Of a DNA stretch of 64,000 bases, positions 31,493-43,509 are shown piece by piece. Source of the DNA: Blattamonas nauphoetae (lineage: Eukaryota > Preaxostyla > Oxymonadida); NCBI GenBank assembly GCA_033064195.1, contig JARBJD010000380.1, forward strand, positions 1-64,000, given 5' to 3'. A model generated the notes under the pieces. It did no database searches and was not told where the DNA came from. It saw only the letters and a list, made by a program, of their open reading frames with translations. The position numbers and the translations under genes are program-made. Positions within the stretch are counted from its first letter, which is position 1. Each line of letters starts with the position of its first letter.

Positions 31493-31536
31493 TTGTCCGG
31501 ACAAGGTGAGGCGCTGTCCGTCCTCGGACAGCGCCT
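31493..31536. other. perfect palindrome followed by 12-bp stem-loop
   Basis: TTGTCCGGACAA (31493-31504) is a perfect 12-bp palindrome. Five bases later AGGCGCTGTCCG (31509-31520) pairs perfectly with CGGACAGCGCCT (31525-31536) across a TCCT loop. Both share the core GTCCG/CGGAC. The site lies between the Nup43-like gene's 5' end and the coiled-coil region, in otherwise AT-rich DNA. Confidence 0.8.
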
Positions 31537-31546
31537 AATTAGGATG

Positions 31547-32040
31547 TCATTGCTCGTAACATTTCAAAAAGGGTTTGATCAACTTTTTCTGAAATTTATT
31601 GACTAACTTGGAGAATTGAATCATTTTTAAGAAATAGGAGAGGAGGAAAAGATGAAGAGAGATGTGATGGAGAACAGAGAAGATGAAGAGAAAGAGTTGG
31701 ATGGAGAAGAGAAAGAGGATGGATAGAAATAGGTGTGGAAGGGAAGGACGAGAACGAATGATCGAGTCGGTATGGCCTTTATGTGGTTTTTGATGGACTG
31801 ATTGTGAGGAAGTTCCTTTCGGAGTGTCTCCTCTCATCATTTCGTTTCTCTCCCTTCGTCTCGTATCAACTTCGTTGTTCCTCATTCTCCGATTCATCTC
31901 CTCTTCTCTCCTCTTCATTTTCGCTGCTTCCTGTCTTGTCATTCTTGTCAGATCTGCCACACACGCCCGCTGGCTGGTCCGACATTCATCGATGAAAATG
32001 GAAAGGGGGTCAGTGGAGTCTCGGGATGGTTCAGTATCAT
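31547..32040 (-). CDS. possible 3' exon of the charged coiled-coil gene
   Basis: An open frame runs from an ATG at 32040 (MILNHPETPL) through a Met/Arg/Glu-rich helix (TRMTRQEAAKMKRREEEMNRRM) into a hydrophobic Phe/Leu-rich stretch (SLPHLFLSILFLFSIQLFLF) and closes at 31547. It begins 34 bp after the stop of the coiled-coil gene to its right, on the same strand. A GT...AG pair starting inside the last codons of that gene (GTGAAC...CACAAG) could splice the two. The hydrophobic end may be translated non-coding sequence rather than a membrane anchor. Unrecognised; low certainty. Confidence 0.3.
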
Positions 32041-32071
32041 CTTGTGAGGGTGTGGGTGTTTCCCAGGAGGT

Positions 32072-33683
32072 TTAGTTCACATTGTCGAAGTGCCGCTTTC
32101 CTTCTTCCTCCTTCCTTCGTTGTTCCTCTTCCTCTTTCTTCTTTCGTTCGTCTTCTTCTCGTTTCTGAGAGAAGCTGCCGCGTGAACTCGCACCAGTTGA
32201 AGTTGACGGGCCAACTGGGCGAGCTGGAGAACTGGACGTGTCGATCATCTTCCCAATGCCCCAGCGAGCAAATGCACTGGACACACTCGATCCGGTCTCG
32301 ATCGTCGCTGAGTCTTTCTGAGCTGCTCGTTGCCTCTCTCGCTCCAAATCCTCTCTGATCTTTCGCTGCTTCTCTTCCGCTGCTTCTCTCTCAGCATTTT
32401 GCTTCCTCTCCCACTCTGACTTTTTCTGACTTTCAGCTTGACGTTTTCGTTCGGCCTCCCTTTCTCTCTCCTCCTCCTTTTGTTGTTCCTCTTTCTTCCT
32501 TCGTTCTTCCGCTTCCTTCTCCTTCCGAAGCGTCTCCTGAACTTCTCGTTTGATTCTCTCCTTTTTCTCTCTCCTCATCTTCCCTCCTCTTCTCCTCTTT
32601 CCTCCTTTCCTCTTCCATCCTCTCATTCCGCTCTCTCTCCTCCCGTCTTTCCTGTTCTCGCCGATTCTCATCCTCTTTCCGTCTCAAACGCTCCTTCTCT
32701 TCGCGGTCTTGATCGTCCTTCTCCTGTGGGATTCTTCTTTCCTCTTCAGCCTCTCTTTCCCGATTGAGCATGTCGGCTCGCATGCGCTCCTCATCGATCT
32801 CTTTTTGTCTCCGGTCTGCTTCCTCTTTTGACGTTTTGCTTCTTCCTTCTTTCTTTGTTCTTCTTCTTCCTTTTTCTTTCGTTCGTCTTCTTCTCGTTTC
32901 TGAGAGAAGTTGCCTCGAGATGACGATGATGTCAGTTGGGGACCGACTGGACGAGATCCAACTCCAGTGTCGATCATCTTCCCAATGCCCCAGCGAGCAA
33001 ACGCACTTGACACACTCGATCCTGTCTCGATCGTCGCTGAGTCTTTCTGAGCTGCTCGTTGTCTCTCTCGCTCCAAATCCTCTCTGATCTTTCGTTGTTT
33101 CTCTCCCGCTGCTTCTCGTTCAGCTTCTTGCTTCCTTTCCCATTCTGACTTCTTTGGGGGAATATTCGCTTTCTTCTCTTCCTCCCTTCGCCTCTCCTCT
33201 TCCTTTCTTCTCTTCTGCGATTTCACGCCTCACTCGTTCCTGAATTCGCTTTTTCTCTTCTTCCTCCTTCCTTCTCGCTTCTTCTTCCTTCCTTTTTGCT
33301 TCTTCCTTCATCTTCCGTTCTTCTTCCTTTCGAAGTTCGTCCTTTCTCTCCTCTTCTCATTGCTTCTCTTCAGTGAGTTCTTTCCGCACTCTTTCTTCAA
33401 TTTTCTTTCGCTCTTCCTCTTCCCATCGTTTCGCATCTTCTTTGCTTCGTCTTTCTTCATCTTCCCATCTTCGCTTCGCTTCTCGTTCAATTCTTTCCTC
33501 TTCTTCTCTCCTCTTCCTATCTTCTTCTCGCCTCGCTTTTTCCTCATCTTCCTTTCTTCGTTCTTCCTCCAATTCCTTCATCACCCTTTCTTCAATCTGC
33601 TTTCTCTCATCTTCTCTCCGCTTCTCTTCCTCTTTCTCTCGCTCTTCTCTCTCAGTCACCTGTTTCCTTTCCCATTCTGTCAT
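32072..33683 (-). pseudogene. Glu/Arg-rich coiled-coil protein gene in broken frames
   Basis: One protein can be followed leftward from an ATG at 33683 (MTEWERKQ) to a TAA at 32072, but it changes frame near 33215, 32830 and 32575 and meets an in-frame TGA near 33357. It is almost wholly coiled coil (KREEDERKKKEEEEQR-like). Two copies of a longer module interrupt it, at about 32930-33170 and 32130-32430: KSEWERKQ, then EKQRKIREDLERERQRAAQ, then the non-coil motif SSVSSAFARWGIGKMIDT, then RPVGP and FSQKREEDERK. The frame change near 33215 could be a 19-nt GT-AG intron (GTGAGGCGTGAAATCGCAG). The one near 32575 has no GT nearby and looks like a real indel or a read error in a GA tract. It is therefore either a decaying host gene or an indel-prone assembly of a live one. 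Confidence 0.55.
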
Positions 33684-36121
33684 TCGATCTCATGAGGGTG
33701 GAGGAGGAGATGAATAGATGTGAGTGGCTGTGAGAAGGAAGGGATGGACTGAAAAAACCTCATTCACTTTACGAATGATTACATACGTTCTGCATCTTTC
33801 TGAGATGTCTGTCTCATGTTTTATCGATTAACTGTTCCACTTTAAATTTCTGTATAGTCAGGACACTTATTGTCATAAAAATGAAGAAATATCTGTAAGT
33901 CAGAGTAGGGAGAAGCATACTTTTCAAATTGGTTTCGTTTGATGTTTCCGTTTCGTTCTTTTTTCTCCAACTCCATTGTTCACGAGCTCGGACCCTCGAT
34001 TATGAAGATCGTCCTCTCCTCTCACTCTGTTTTGTCTCTTCGTCCCAACTCCCAGTTCATTGTTTACGAATCAGCTCGGTTTGTCCTCCTTTGGCCTCAT
34101 CTATTCCGTCTTCACAGGATCGACAGGTCAATCTGCCTTCTGGAGGGAAGATCAACAATAATAAATGTGAAAAAAGCGATCAATAATATGAATATGAATC
34201 ATTTTGATTCGGAAAAAGTGTAATACAGACTATTTCGAGGTAGAAAACGATCCGTTCATTTAGGGCGACAAATGAGAGTGTAACGACCATCTCATTTGGA
34301 TAAGGGCGAGAAAGCATCGTATCTGGATTCAAAATGAGAAATTTCTTTATAAGAAAACATCTTGAACCAAAAGGAACGAGATACCAGTCAAGATCATCAA
34401 CAAACCAACAAAGTGTGCAACAGAGCGGCGAATTTTGAAGGCAAATTGATTCGATCATGTTTGAAATAAGATACTACTATCATTGACTGAATTCTGACGT
34501 GTAACATCATTGAAAGAGAAATAATGTGTCAAATCGGAAATGTACTGAATTCCCGGAATGAGTTTATAAAAGTATCGCAGAATGAGTGGTTGCTAGAAAA
34601 TGATGTGAAGAATGGAATTTCGAAGTGAAAACCGATTTAAGTGACCCTGAAAGAAATGGGACGACGAAATTAACTTGAGATGGGGAGGACGATCCGGACA
34701 TGTCCAGGACAGGACAGTTTTGTCCATTTTGATCTGATCACAATTGGATTGTGAAGAAATTCAGATGATTCGTTTTTTCAACAATTGAGTGAATGTCCAA
34801 GATCGGACAAGCTCGGACATTTCTGCAATTAATGGGTCTTTTTGTCCAAATTCTCTAGTACTCGTTTATCATTTTGATGAAAGACAAAATCTGAATTTAA
34901 TCACCACTATTCACTTATTTATTAACGAATTGAGTGTCAATCACATTGATTTAGGCCACATGAAGCACTTCTTTTTCACTTGGACCTGTCCGCTGTCCGT
35001 TGTCCGAGTTGAACGTCTTTTTGTCCGTCCGTTGCTCATCCTTACATTTGATCAATTACGAATTCGTCGCTTCCCCTTCGGAAAGTTGATGGTAATTGCC
35101 CTTTTGCCCCTCTCGAATCAATGATTCTCACGAACGGCTCACTTCACGTGAGTGGAATGCCTTTCATCTCACATTTCTTTTTCAGAATAGTGATCTCACT
35201 GTATCTCAAAGACTGAAAATTTCTCCGAAGTCTCCAGACAATAGCTACAGAGACATTGCCCAAATACGGTTGGAAGAACAAAAAAGTTAGACTGACGGAA
35301 TTATCCTTTTCAAAACCTACCACCATTTCACAGCTTTTATCGATCGAAACTTTTCCAAAAAATATACGCTGAGAAACAATCTTGACGACATGACGAGAAA
35401 AAGAAAGATCATGGTTTGATCTTCCTCTCCTCTTCATCCAATTGCGTCTTGTCGTTTTTACATGTCTCCATCAGCATCCTTTCAGCATTTCTCGTTCAAA
35501 ATCATTCCAATTTCCACTCGATCTCAATATCGAATGTGGGTTCTCTCTCCTCTGAGTAGTCAATGCATCGTCTTGGAAACACGAGGATTGCATTTAAAAT
35601 TCTGCCAGCGAACTTTTAATCGAGTTGCCGTCTTGATTGATTGAATCCGTCGGTTGATCACTCCACTCTCGTTTTGAACTTCTTTCTTTTCGCCGTTTTT
35701 TAAATCCCTTTCAAGAATTATTAAGCACTTCTATCCACTTGTCCCCCGATATTGTCAGTGATATTGCCAATTAGTTAATGAATAGAGTTATCAAGAACGA
35801 GTTCTGATCCTCTCCCCATTTACTTGTGTTCACCTTATTCTGCTTATGGAGGGTGTTCGAACGGTGGGCGTCTAAAGAACAATCAAGTATATCTGATTGG
35901 ATGAGAACAAACCTGGTGTGATCATCATTTCTTTCTTTTTCCTTTCTTCCGGTTTTGTTCTTCCGACTGTAAGTGCCTATTTCCATCAACTTTTCCTTAT
36001 TTTGCCTTTGGTGTGAATGGTACAACAATTCTTGGACCAATATCAGTGACAAAGGTGAGTCTATTGATGAAATGGAGAAATGGACACGATTAGTCAAGAA
36101 AATATGAGTGGGAATGGTGTT
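33684..36121. other. 2.4-kb AT-rich region without a recognised gene
   Basis: I see no convincing exon pair on either strand. Short open frames (33939-34223 plus, 34180-34458 minus, 35462-35644 plus) lack motifs. The notable content is a cluster of GTCC/GGAC words at about 34690-35030, described in the findings. Confidence 0.45.
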
Positions 36122-38653
36122 ATCAGAAAGCTGTCAAAATTCATGATCCATCAATAAATCGAGTTTTAACTCAGAAACAGATGAAGATAATCCAACGAAG
36201 AAAAAAACAAAAATTTGAAAAATTTCTCCGAGTACTCGCTGAGTCAAGTCCAAAATACAAACTTGTGTCCATTTTCGAAAATTTGTTTTGGCAACATCTC
36301 AACCAGTGAATCAAATGTCAAGATTTTTTTGCCAGCAATTTTTTTGATGATTCGAACATTTTGACAAAAATATGAAGAAATTCTGGGGATCAGGAACAAA
36401 GTCAAAACACTCATTAGGGTGAGAATTGTTGAAATCATTACAAATTGCATGAATCCGCTTGAAGAAACAAGATGAATCCCTCTTGTCAGTGTTTCGTCTA
36501 ATTTTACGAGAATGACTCCGAATGGTATCTCCAACGGCTCTTTGAGAATGGACAATGTATGTCTTGGTTGTGTGATGAGATGAGATTCGAAGATGTACAT
36601 TCGAATTTTTTTAATCTCCAAAAATATCACTCATTTTGTCACGACAACCCTCTCAGAGACAAAAAGCCTTTTCTTTTTTAGTTTTTCTGGTGACAAAACT
36701 CTCCTGCTACTCATTGAGAAAACAACCCTGAACTTGAATTGTGGTACTTTTCACAATTCATTTTGTTTAATTCTCAACAACTTGTGAATCAATTGTCATG
36801 AAACTTTTCCCTGGTACCTTTTTTGATGATCCGAACATTTCATTTAAATTTCGGAATAATGTATTGGTATCTGGAAAAAAGTCAAAAAAACACATATTCT
36901 TTCAAAAACACCACAGAGGCAAAATTTTTCATCTTTTTTCATAAAAATCGTTCTTCGAGGTCTTGACGAATATAATGCACTTGATTTGGTTGAAACCGGA
37001 TGATTTGTTGTGGAGATGTGACGTCGAAAAGCTCAACGTTTTTTGTGAGCATTTTGCTGGATGAGACCACAGGGCCCAATAGTGGGTCTTGAGCTCCAAA
37101 ATTGTGTCAGAATTATGTACACACCAAAATAATCTGTATCAGAAAGACAAACTCGATTGAAAGCATGGTGAAGGAGAAAATGCTTGATGGACTGACAATC
37201 CTCGTCAAACGATTCGTTTCAGACATCACAGAATATTCACTTGACTTCACACTATCCTCATTCGAACTCTGGTTGCGAGGATTTAGATTGGATGGTTCTC
37301 ATCTCCTACTACAATCGTCAGATAATTTCTGGGTGGACCATTCCCAGAATTCTTAATCGGAGGTACAAGGACTTGGGCTGATCGCATCTCACATACTTCG
37401 AGCATCGCCGACACAAGCGACAAGTGAACGTATATTCAAAAAAGTCAAGCATATCAGTTCCAGAAGGAGAAACCGAATCAAGACCGTGATGGTGGATGCA
37501 TCAATCCGAATTGCTACAGAAGGTTCGAAAGGGAAGGGGAATGTGAACTTCAGATGGAAGCAGTTTCTACAGGAAGACACAGAGCAACCTTCCCCTCGAT
37601 CTAATCGTCACTCAAAGAATTTGAACTATCAACTAAATGAGGAACCGAACCGGAGGAGTGGATCGGCTTTAGACTCAAGATATCGCAAACAGTTCTATCG
37701 AGGTGAATCAACAAGAACAGGAGATTGTCTTTTCAGTTCTGTCTCGATACTTCTACCAGACTATGCATCATTCTTCTCGCAGTCTTCGCAACTTGGCCAT
37801 CGCAACGATGAAAGCAGAACCCCTGTTCTTTGTCCTCAAGAATTGGTCCTTTGTCCGTCATCTTAACATCATAACTCATTGTAAATACATGGTGTTTTTT
37901 TGGTTCAAAATTCAAGGCTGGTTGTGGAGGTATAGTGTCGCAAAGTTTAGGGGTTTTGTTGATTATCTGTTCTCTGAGGCTCCAGGATCCAATAATGGGT
38001 CTTGAGGTCCAATTTTTTTGTCAGAATTCTTTTTGCACCAAAACAACATTTCCCCAAAACAATCTCGATTGATGTCGGGTCCAGAATCATCGAAGGCTTT
38101 TTGGTGGCGTTATTGTTGAAAGCATGAGGAAATGAGAAAGAAAGCATGAGGAAACGAGAAAGAAAAAATGAGATCACATCTAATCAAGTAGAACCTTCGT
38201 GGAAGTATATTTGTTAACCAAAGTTCAAAAAAAGTTTGTAGGTTCTGTGTGAAGCCGTTTAGAAATTAAAGCATGGCTCTTTATAATTCAAGATATCGAA
38301 AAAAGATGGTAAAGAAAAAAAGAAAAAGCGATTTGCCTCTGAGAGGGTTGTCGAGACAAAATGAGTGTTTTGACTTTGTTCCTGATCCCCAGAATTTCTT
38401 CATATTTTTGTCAAAATGTTCGAATCATCAAAAAAATTGCTGGCAAAAAAATCTTGACATTTGATTCACTGGTTGAGATGTTGCCAAAACAAATTTTCGA
38501 AAATGGACACAAGTTTGTATTTTGGACTTGACTCAGCGAGTACTCGGAGAAATTTTTCAAATTTTTGTTTTTTTCTTCGTTGGATTATCTTCATCTGTTT
38601 CTGAGTTAAAACTCGATTTATTGATGGATCATGAATTTTGACAGCTTTCTGAT
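36122..38653. mobile_element. hAT-type DNA transposon remnant with long inverted arms
   Basis: The left arm from 36122 (ATCAGAAAGCTG...) matches the right arm ending at 38653 in reverse complement over about 290 bp. The match resumes in the left arm after about 215 bp of unrelated sequence (36417-36633 or so) and continues for about 50 bp (TTTGTCACGACAACCC versus TTTGTCTCGACAACCC). Between the arms at 37380-37530 is a hAT dimerisation motif: ILRASPTQATSERIF followed by SRRRNRI. Further diverged copies of subterminal sequence lie at 36786-36900, and a direct repeat of GGGTCTTGAG context occurs at 37084 and 37998. I could not find a target duplication at the outer ends. It looks like an old, internally rearranged element. 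Confidence 0.65.
37380..37530 (+). pseudogene. hAT transposase C-terminal (hATC) fragment
   Basis: The plus frame reads through SHILRASPTQATSERIFKK and HISSRRRNRIKT, the conserved Ser-Glu-Arg and RR-RNR pattern of the hAT C-terminal dimerisation region. Upstream catalytic regions are not recognisable, so the transposase is degenerate. The frame continues into Lys/Asn/Arg-rich sequence to about 37866. Confidence 0.6.
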
Positions 38654-39212
38654 GGCAAATTGACTTCAAAAAATATCGAAAATTTTCACATATCTGCCGG
38701 AGATGATTGTCATGACACTATTTTCTTCAATCATTCTCTACAAATTGAAAATGAAATGAGGGATTGAGTTTCTTTCTGTTTTGCGATCCATTGTGGAATG
38801 TGCTGTACTGATGGAGGCCAATGGAGAGATGGCTTTTTGTTGTGGAGTTGAATGACAGAGAAGAAATGCCTCCATCCGCTGAGGAGAAATATTCAAACTC
38901 GAATCAACTTTTCACGAAATGAGAGCAGTAGACATCACACCTCTCTCCGAGAGGAGACCGAATTTGTGGGATTACATTTCTTCCTGACTATTTCAGAGAG
39001 TCGAAGATTCCTTCATTTTTTTCATCTCGAAAAGTCCATCAAAACTCCTTTTGAATCACTTGATTACAAATCAGATAGATCGGAACCACATTACTTCAAA
39101 CTGAAAACAAAGTCGGACCCTTTTTTGTCAAATCAACACACTTTCGAGACAAAAGTGATTCTTTTCTACATAAAGTGTACGAACCATCAACATCGCAAGG
39201 CTTAAGTTTCGA
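38654..39212. other. intergenic upstream of the beta-helix gene
   Basis: 559 bp, AT-rich. An open frame at 38852-39205 has no protein character. It presumably holds the promoter of the next gene. Confidence 0.45.
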
Positions 39213-41088
39213 ATGATTTGTCTCTGCTTCATTCTAGTTCATTCCGCCGATGGTGTGTTAGAGCTGTTTTCTCATCCTTTTTTGTGTAGTGTATGTTGAT
39301 CCGATAGGTTCTGATGGAACTTGTACCAAGGGAGATGAAAACAGACCGTGTGCAACATTCACGAAAGCGTTCGCAGTCCTAGCGAAGACAGGAAGGATAT
39401 ATGTGAGAGATAATATTGAATGGCCAGACACAATTACCTCGTCTGGTCTTCCCTTGACAATCAGAGGTGTTGTCGTAGAAGGTGAATCGATCCCATTGGA
39501 ATCTTTGAAAATTGTCACATTGACAGCCGGAACTATACTCACTGAAGAATTAAATAGTAACACCGGAAATACTACAATTCAACTCCTTCGATTTCGATTA
39601 GGATCAAACAGTACTGGTGCCCCATTCCTCATCAGCAATTATCATTCCCTTTATCTTGTTCAATCCGTGGTTGATTCAGTCGGCCAACACGTATATTCTT
39701 CGTTAGGACGGATTGAATCTGGGATTATGATTATTAACTCTGTTTACTTCGAGCATCTCGATTTCCATTCTTTTCCCATGTTCCACGCGACAGGTGGGAC
39801 ACTACAGGTTCTTTCCTGCTCTTTTAATTGCACATCTTGCACGAACCATGATTCTCTTATCCTCTGTGAAGGAGAGAACGCGTTTTTGTTCACCTCCGGC
39901 GCCAACATCGGAACAAGTGGCAGGTCGCACATCAAAACTCCGTGCCATCTACGCGATTGCAAACACTTGTTCAAAGGGAGAGACGGAGCAGGTGTGGAAA
40001 TGTCCACTTCTGGGTCAATCACTGGATTTACAGCAACAGGCGGGCTTGGTAGCTTGATCAGCTGGGCCGTCACCAGAAATGTGTTGTTCATTGGAGGAAC
40101 CTTCAGCGAGATTGTCATCAGGGACACGGCAGACAAGGGGCTGTATGGGGTGGTACACGTTGACCTTTCTGAGATGTCCTTCTCATATACACAGGTCTAT
40201 CTCCCCACGTCAACATTCACTCCACACATCACCCTTCCCACACCTGTGCCTCGCATCCACTCGCATTCTGTCCAGCCGTCTCACTTTGTGTTTGAGTTTG
40301 GAGACGTTGACCCGGCGATGGCGCTGTCTTATTTTGAGATGGGAACAGGAAACGCCTTCGCTGATATGCACGACGAGGATGCTTGGCACTTCTTCGAAAG
40401 CACGTCACCGAAAAACACCACTCTCACAGCAACGTTGAAGGCGGCCGCGTACAAACAATGCATTCTGACGGATGGACTGCGAGGTGTGGATTCGGAGACG
40501 TGTGGTATGCATCTGGTCGACCCACTTGCGGAAGACGAAGATCTGTCTGGCATTACTCCCTGTGCCACATTCCCAGCAGCCGTCGCCCTACTGAATGGAG
40601 CTTGCCACACGATCGAAATTGAGGAAGTGATGATCCATGCCAACACCATCGTCCTCGACAAGCCATTCTTTGTCATATTCCACGGAATTCAAGCCACGTC
40701 CAAGCTGTATGTGCAGTTCGAAGAGGGCTACACGGAGAGGATGTTCATGGTTCAGGTAAATGCTGGGATGGGGATCCTCTACAGAACACTCCACGTGTAC
40801 TTCCACACGTACGACTACTCCAAGTTCATCACCGATTTCTATTCCAACGAGGCACCACTCATGTATGCCACAGTCGGGTACTCTCTCACGTATACGTTCG
40901 TCCCAGCTTCTTATGACGATTTCCGGAGCAATACGGGGAATGCGGAGGGAGGACGCGTGAGGAGGGTTGGAGGCGAGTTGCTAGCCGATGGGTTGGAGTT
41001 GAGAGGACGGGAAAATGAGCTCTTGTGGGTTGAACATGACATTCCAAAATCACTCATCGGATCGGAATATTCTGGAGAGAATGATTGA
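39213..41088 (+). CDS. secreted right-handed beta-helix (pectin-lyase-like) protein
   Basis: Exon 1 (39213-39252) encodes a signal peptide MICLCFILVHSA. A 37-nt GT-AG intron (39253-39289) joins in frame to 39290-41088, making 612 residues. The mature protein starts with DVYVDPIGSDGTC and PCATFTKAF, the usual opening cap of parallel beta-helix surface proteins, then many short strands with Ser/Thr/Gly turns. A second cap-like motif (LVDPLAEDED and PCATFPAAV) occurs near residue 435 and suggests two fused helices or an internal duplication. Several NxT/NxS sites and paired cysteines (CSFNCTSCTNHD) fit secretion. No C-terminal membrane segment or enzyme motif is visible. Large families of such proteins occur in metamonads. 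The role (adhesion, carbohydrate contact) is inference. Confidence 0.7.
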
Positions 41089-41388
41089 TTCTTATCAACG
41101 TCTTGTTTCGGGCAGAACGATTGGCCCATCCTGATTTTTGTTTTCACTTCTTATTTGATGGTCATCCAAGCTTATTCAAGATTTTACAAAAATGCTGAGT
41201 ACGCAAAAATGAGGCGAGATGGAGAGTTTCTGTCATTCCTTTTCGTTTCTCTTTTCCAATCGTTGGAGAAATCATTTTGTGCAAATCAATATCATGAGAT
41301 GTGGTTGTTTAAGAAGTGAGAACCAAGTAACACAAAAAAGCAGAGGCCCCGGTTGGGACGCCTCAGTTTGGATGCCCCTGGTGATGGA
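41089..41388. other. convergent intergenic region
   Basis: 300 bp between the 3' ends of the beta-helix and armadillo-like genes; nothing recognised. Confidence 0.5.
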
Positions 41389-43436
41389 TCATCTGTTCAA
41401 TGTGTCAAGATAGTCCATCAATCGTTTGGCTTCTTGTCTGTTCTGACTCGTTTCATTCACACTCACACTCATCTCAAACAATTCTCGCTGAAAAGTGTCG
41501 TCCATCATCCATTCCTGCAGAACCCCTACCGATTGCACATTCTGATCATCTTGTTTCTGAATGGCGATGATCGAATCCACCAAATACTCCATTGCGCTTC
41601 CGACAAAGCACCTGCGAGCGTTCCAGGCTTGCACGAGGGCGCCGGACTCAATGAGCACGCATTGGAGATCCAAAGAGCCAGATGCGAGAAAATAGATGCA
41701 ATGCATTGTTTCTATCAAGGATGACTTCGTTTCGTGTGGGATGATGTCATGAAGACACTGGCAGACCTTTCTTTTCGCGTCCATATCTTCCATGTCGGGG
41801 AACAGTGAGGCCAGAACAATCTCTGAATGCCTGTCTGAAACAGAGAAGCAGTTTGAGAGGAAGAAGAGGGACGAGTGCATCATGGTGTCTGCCGCTTTGG
41901 CCACTCCTGGTTGTGTTGTCAAGATTTGATTGATGAATGGCTTGTATTCGAGAGACTGCTTCATCTCATCACAACGATATTGCTGTTTCGTTGGTGGGAG
42001 CGAGAATAGAGTGGTTCTGATTGCTTCGAGGAGGGCAAGATGTGGATCGAGAACAGCTGCGGGCGAATCACAAGCGGCCAGGAAAGACTGGGTGTCGGCC
42101 TCAAGATACTCGGCTCCGATTGAATCCCATCCAGAAGTCACAATCGAAACGATGCGGCCAAAAAGCAACCCAATCAATGGATAAATTCCTGAGATGACCA
42201 GATACTGTGGGAAGATGACAGCGAGGAGGAAGACAAACCTGTTGATATTCCGCTGAAAGAGCGACGAGTTGTCCGAAGATAGAGAGGACCGATGACGATG
42301 TATTCAGACACGCTTGAATTCCAATATCAATCTTGTATTGGATCGCCTTTTCACAAACAACAACGACATAACGGGAAAGGCGCTTGAGCAGACGAAGAGT
42401 TCTGAGCAGGTCAGTGAGTTCTTCTTGATTCTCTCGCAATGAACAAATCAAATAATGCAGCAAAGGGATCCCTGCTGTGTTTGTTGGGTCCATTTGATTG
42501 TTCGGAAGAGTGATTTGTTCGAGCTGAGATTTGCTCGAGTGTGGGATGAACTGTTCCGCATAACGAAGGGAATACACTTGAACATCTTCATTGCCACACA
42601 GGAAATAGGGGACGGACGCTGAAATAGTCTCCACGAGGAGCTGCCGTGGAAATGAATCTCGGAACAGTAATGTGAGGCACCTGAAGCACTGTGTGATCGC
42701 TGACGCCCGAATATCAGTCACACGAAAGGTGGCGCAGCAGCTGTTTGGATTTGCATCAACGGTGACAGGATGGCGTGCTGTGAGGCAGTTCAGAAGACAA
42801 TTTTGGGTGCCACACTCTATCAGGAACTGCTTGTAATGTTCGTGAAGAGAGGCAGTATTGGAGATCACAACGAGAATCTAGACATGAAAAACCATGACAT
42901 CAAAAAAACCAACTTCTTGTGTGAGAAAGTCATCCGCAACAGACAACACGGAGAAGCTCCTTTCCACAAATTCCTGAGTCATGATGGCATTCACAGTGGG
43001 GTGTGAGTCAAATGCTGTCAATGATGAAGAATCAAACAAGCACACATAGATCCGCGAAAAGCGTGTAGACTGATGTCTGAGCGAAGTGATTGAAGAAATA
43101 ACAAACGAGAACTTCGGGAGACTCCGAAGTGAATAGAATGCTCAGGAATGTTTGAATTGAGTTTGTTTGTTGGATGACTGTTTTTGCTTGTGTGTCTTCT
43201 TCATCGCGGACGATTTCGCTGATAAGTGGGAGTGATCTGACGAAAACGGATCTATCTTGAGACTCCAATTTGGCAAGCAAATTCAGAAGGCACTGATACC
43301 CGGTAAAAAGATTTGCGTTTCCTGAATGTTGAGGGTTTGGTCTTCTGAATTGATGTTGTCTCAAAGGAACGGTTGACTCAGAAAAATTAATGTCTGATTC
43401 CTCACTACTATCAAACAAAGCATAGCGCTGATCCAT
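41389..43436 (-). CDS. armadillo-like helical protein, four exons
   Basis: Exons 43046-43436, 42914-43014, 42239-42877 and 41389-42204 join in frame through GT-AG introns of 31, 36 and 34 nt to give 648 residues. The start MDQRYALFDSSEESD is the first ATG after an upstream stop. After a disordered acidic N-terminus the protein is a chain of amphipathic helices (YQCLLNLLAKL, RSLPLISEIV, IPLLHYLICSL, LLRTLRLLKRLSRYVVVV, SSLFFLSNCF), typical of armadillo/HEAT solenoids, with no catalytic residues. It is probably a scaffold or adaptor; partners are unknown. About 75 bp of exon 1 (43088-43160) recurs at 43517-43591, where it is read in the opposite direction by the next gene. Confidence 0.6.
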
Positions 43437-43509
43437 TGAGGGTCGGGAAACTTCACGAGAACACAAATCTCTCGTTTCGACTCTCAGTATCTGTCCTTGT
43501 ACCCACCGT

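Noticed and set aside
32814-32850. A 17-nt GT-AG intron to explain the frame change in the coiled-coil gene near 32830
   Set aside because: It would fit the phase, but such pairs occur by chance in short windows and another frame change in the same gene has no GT nearby; an indel is as likely.
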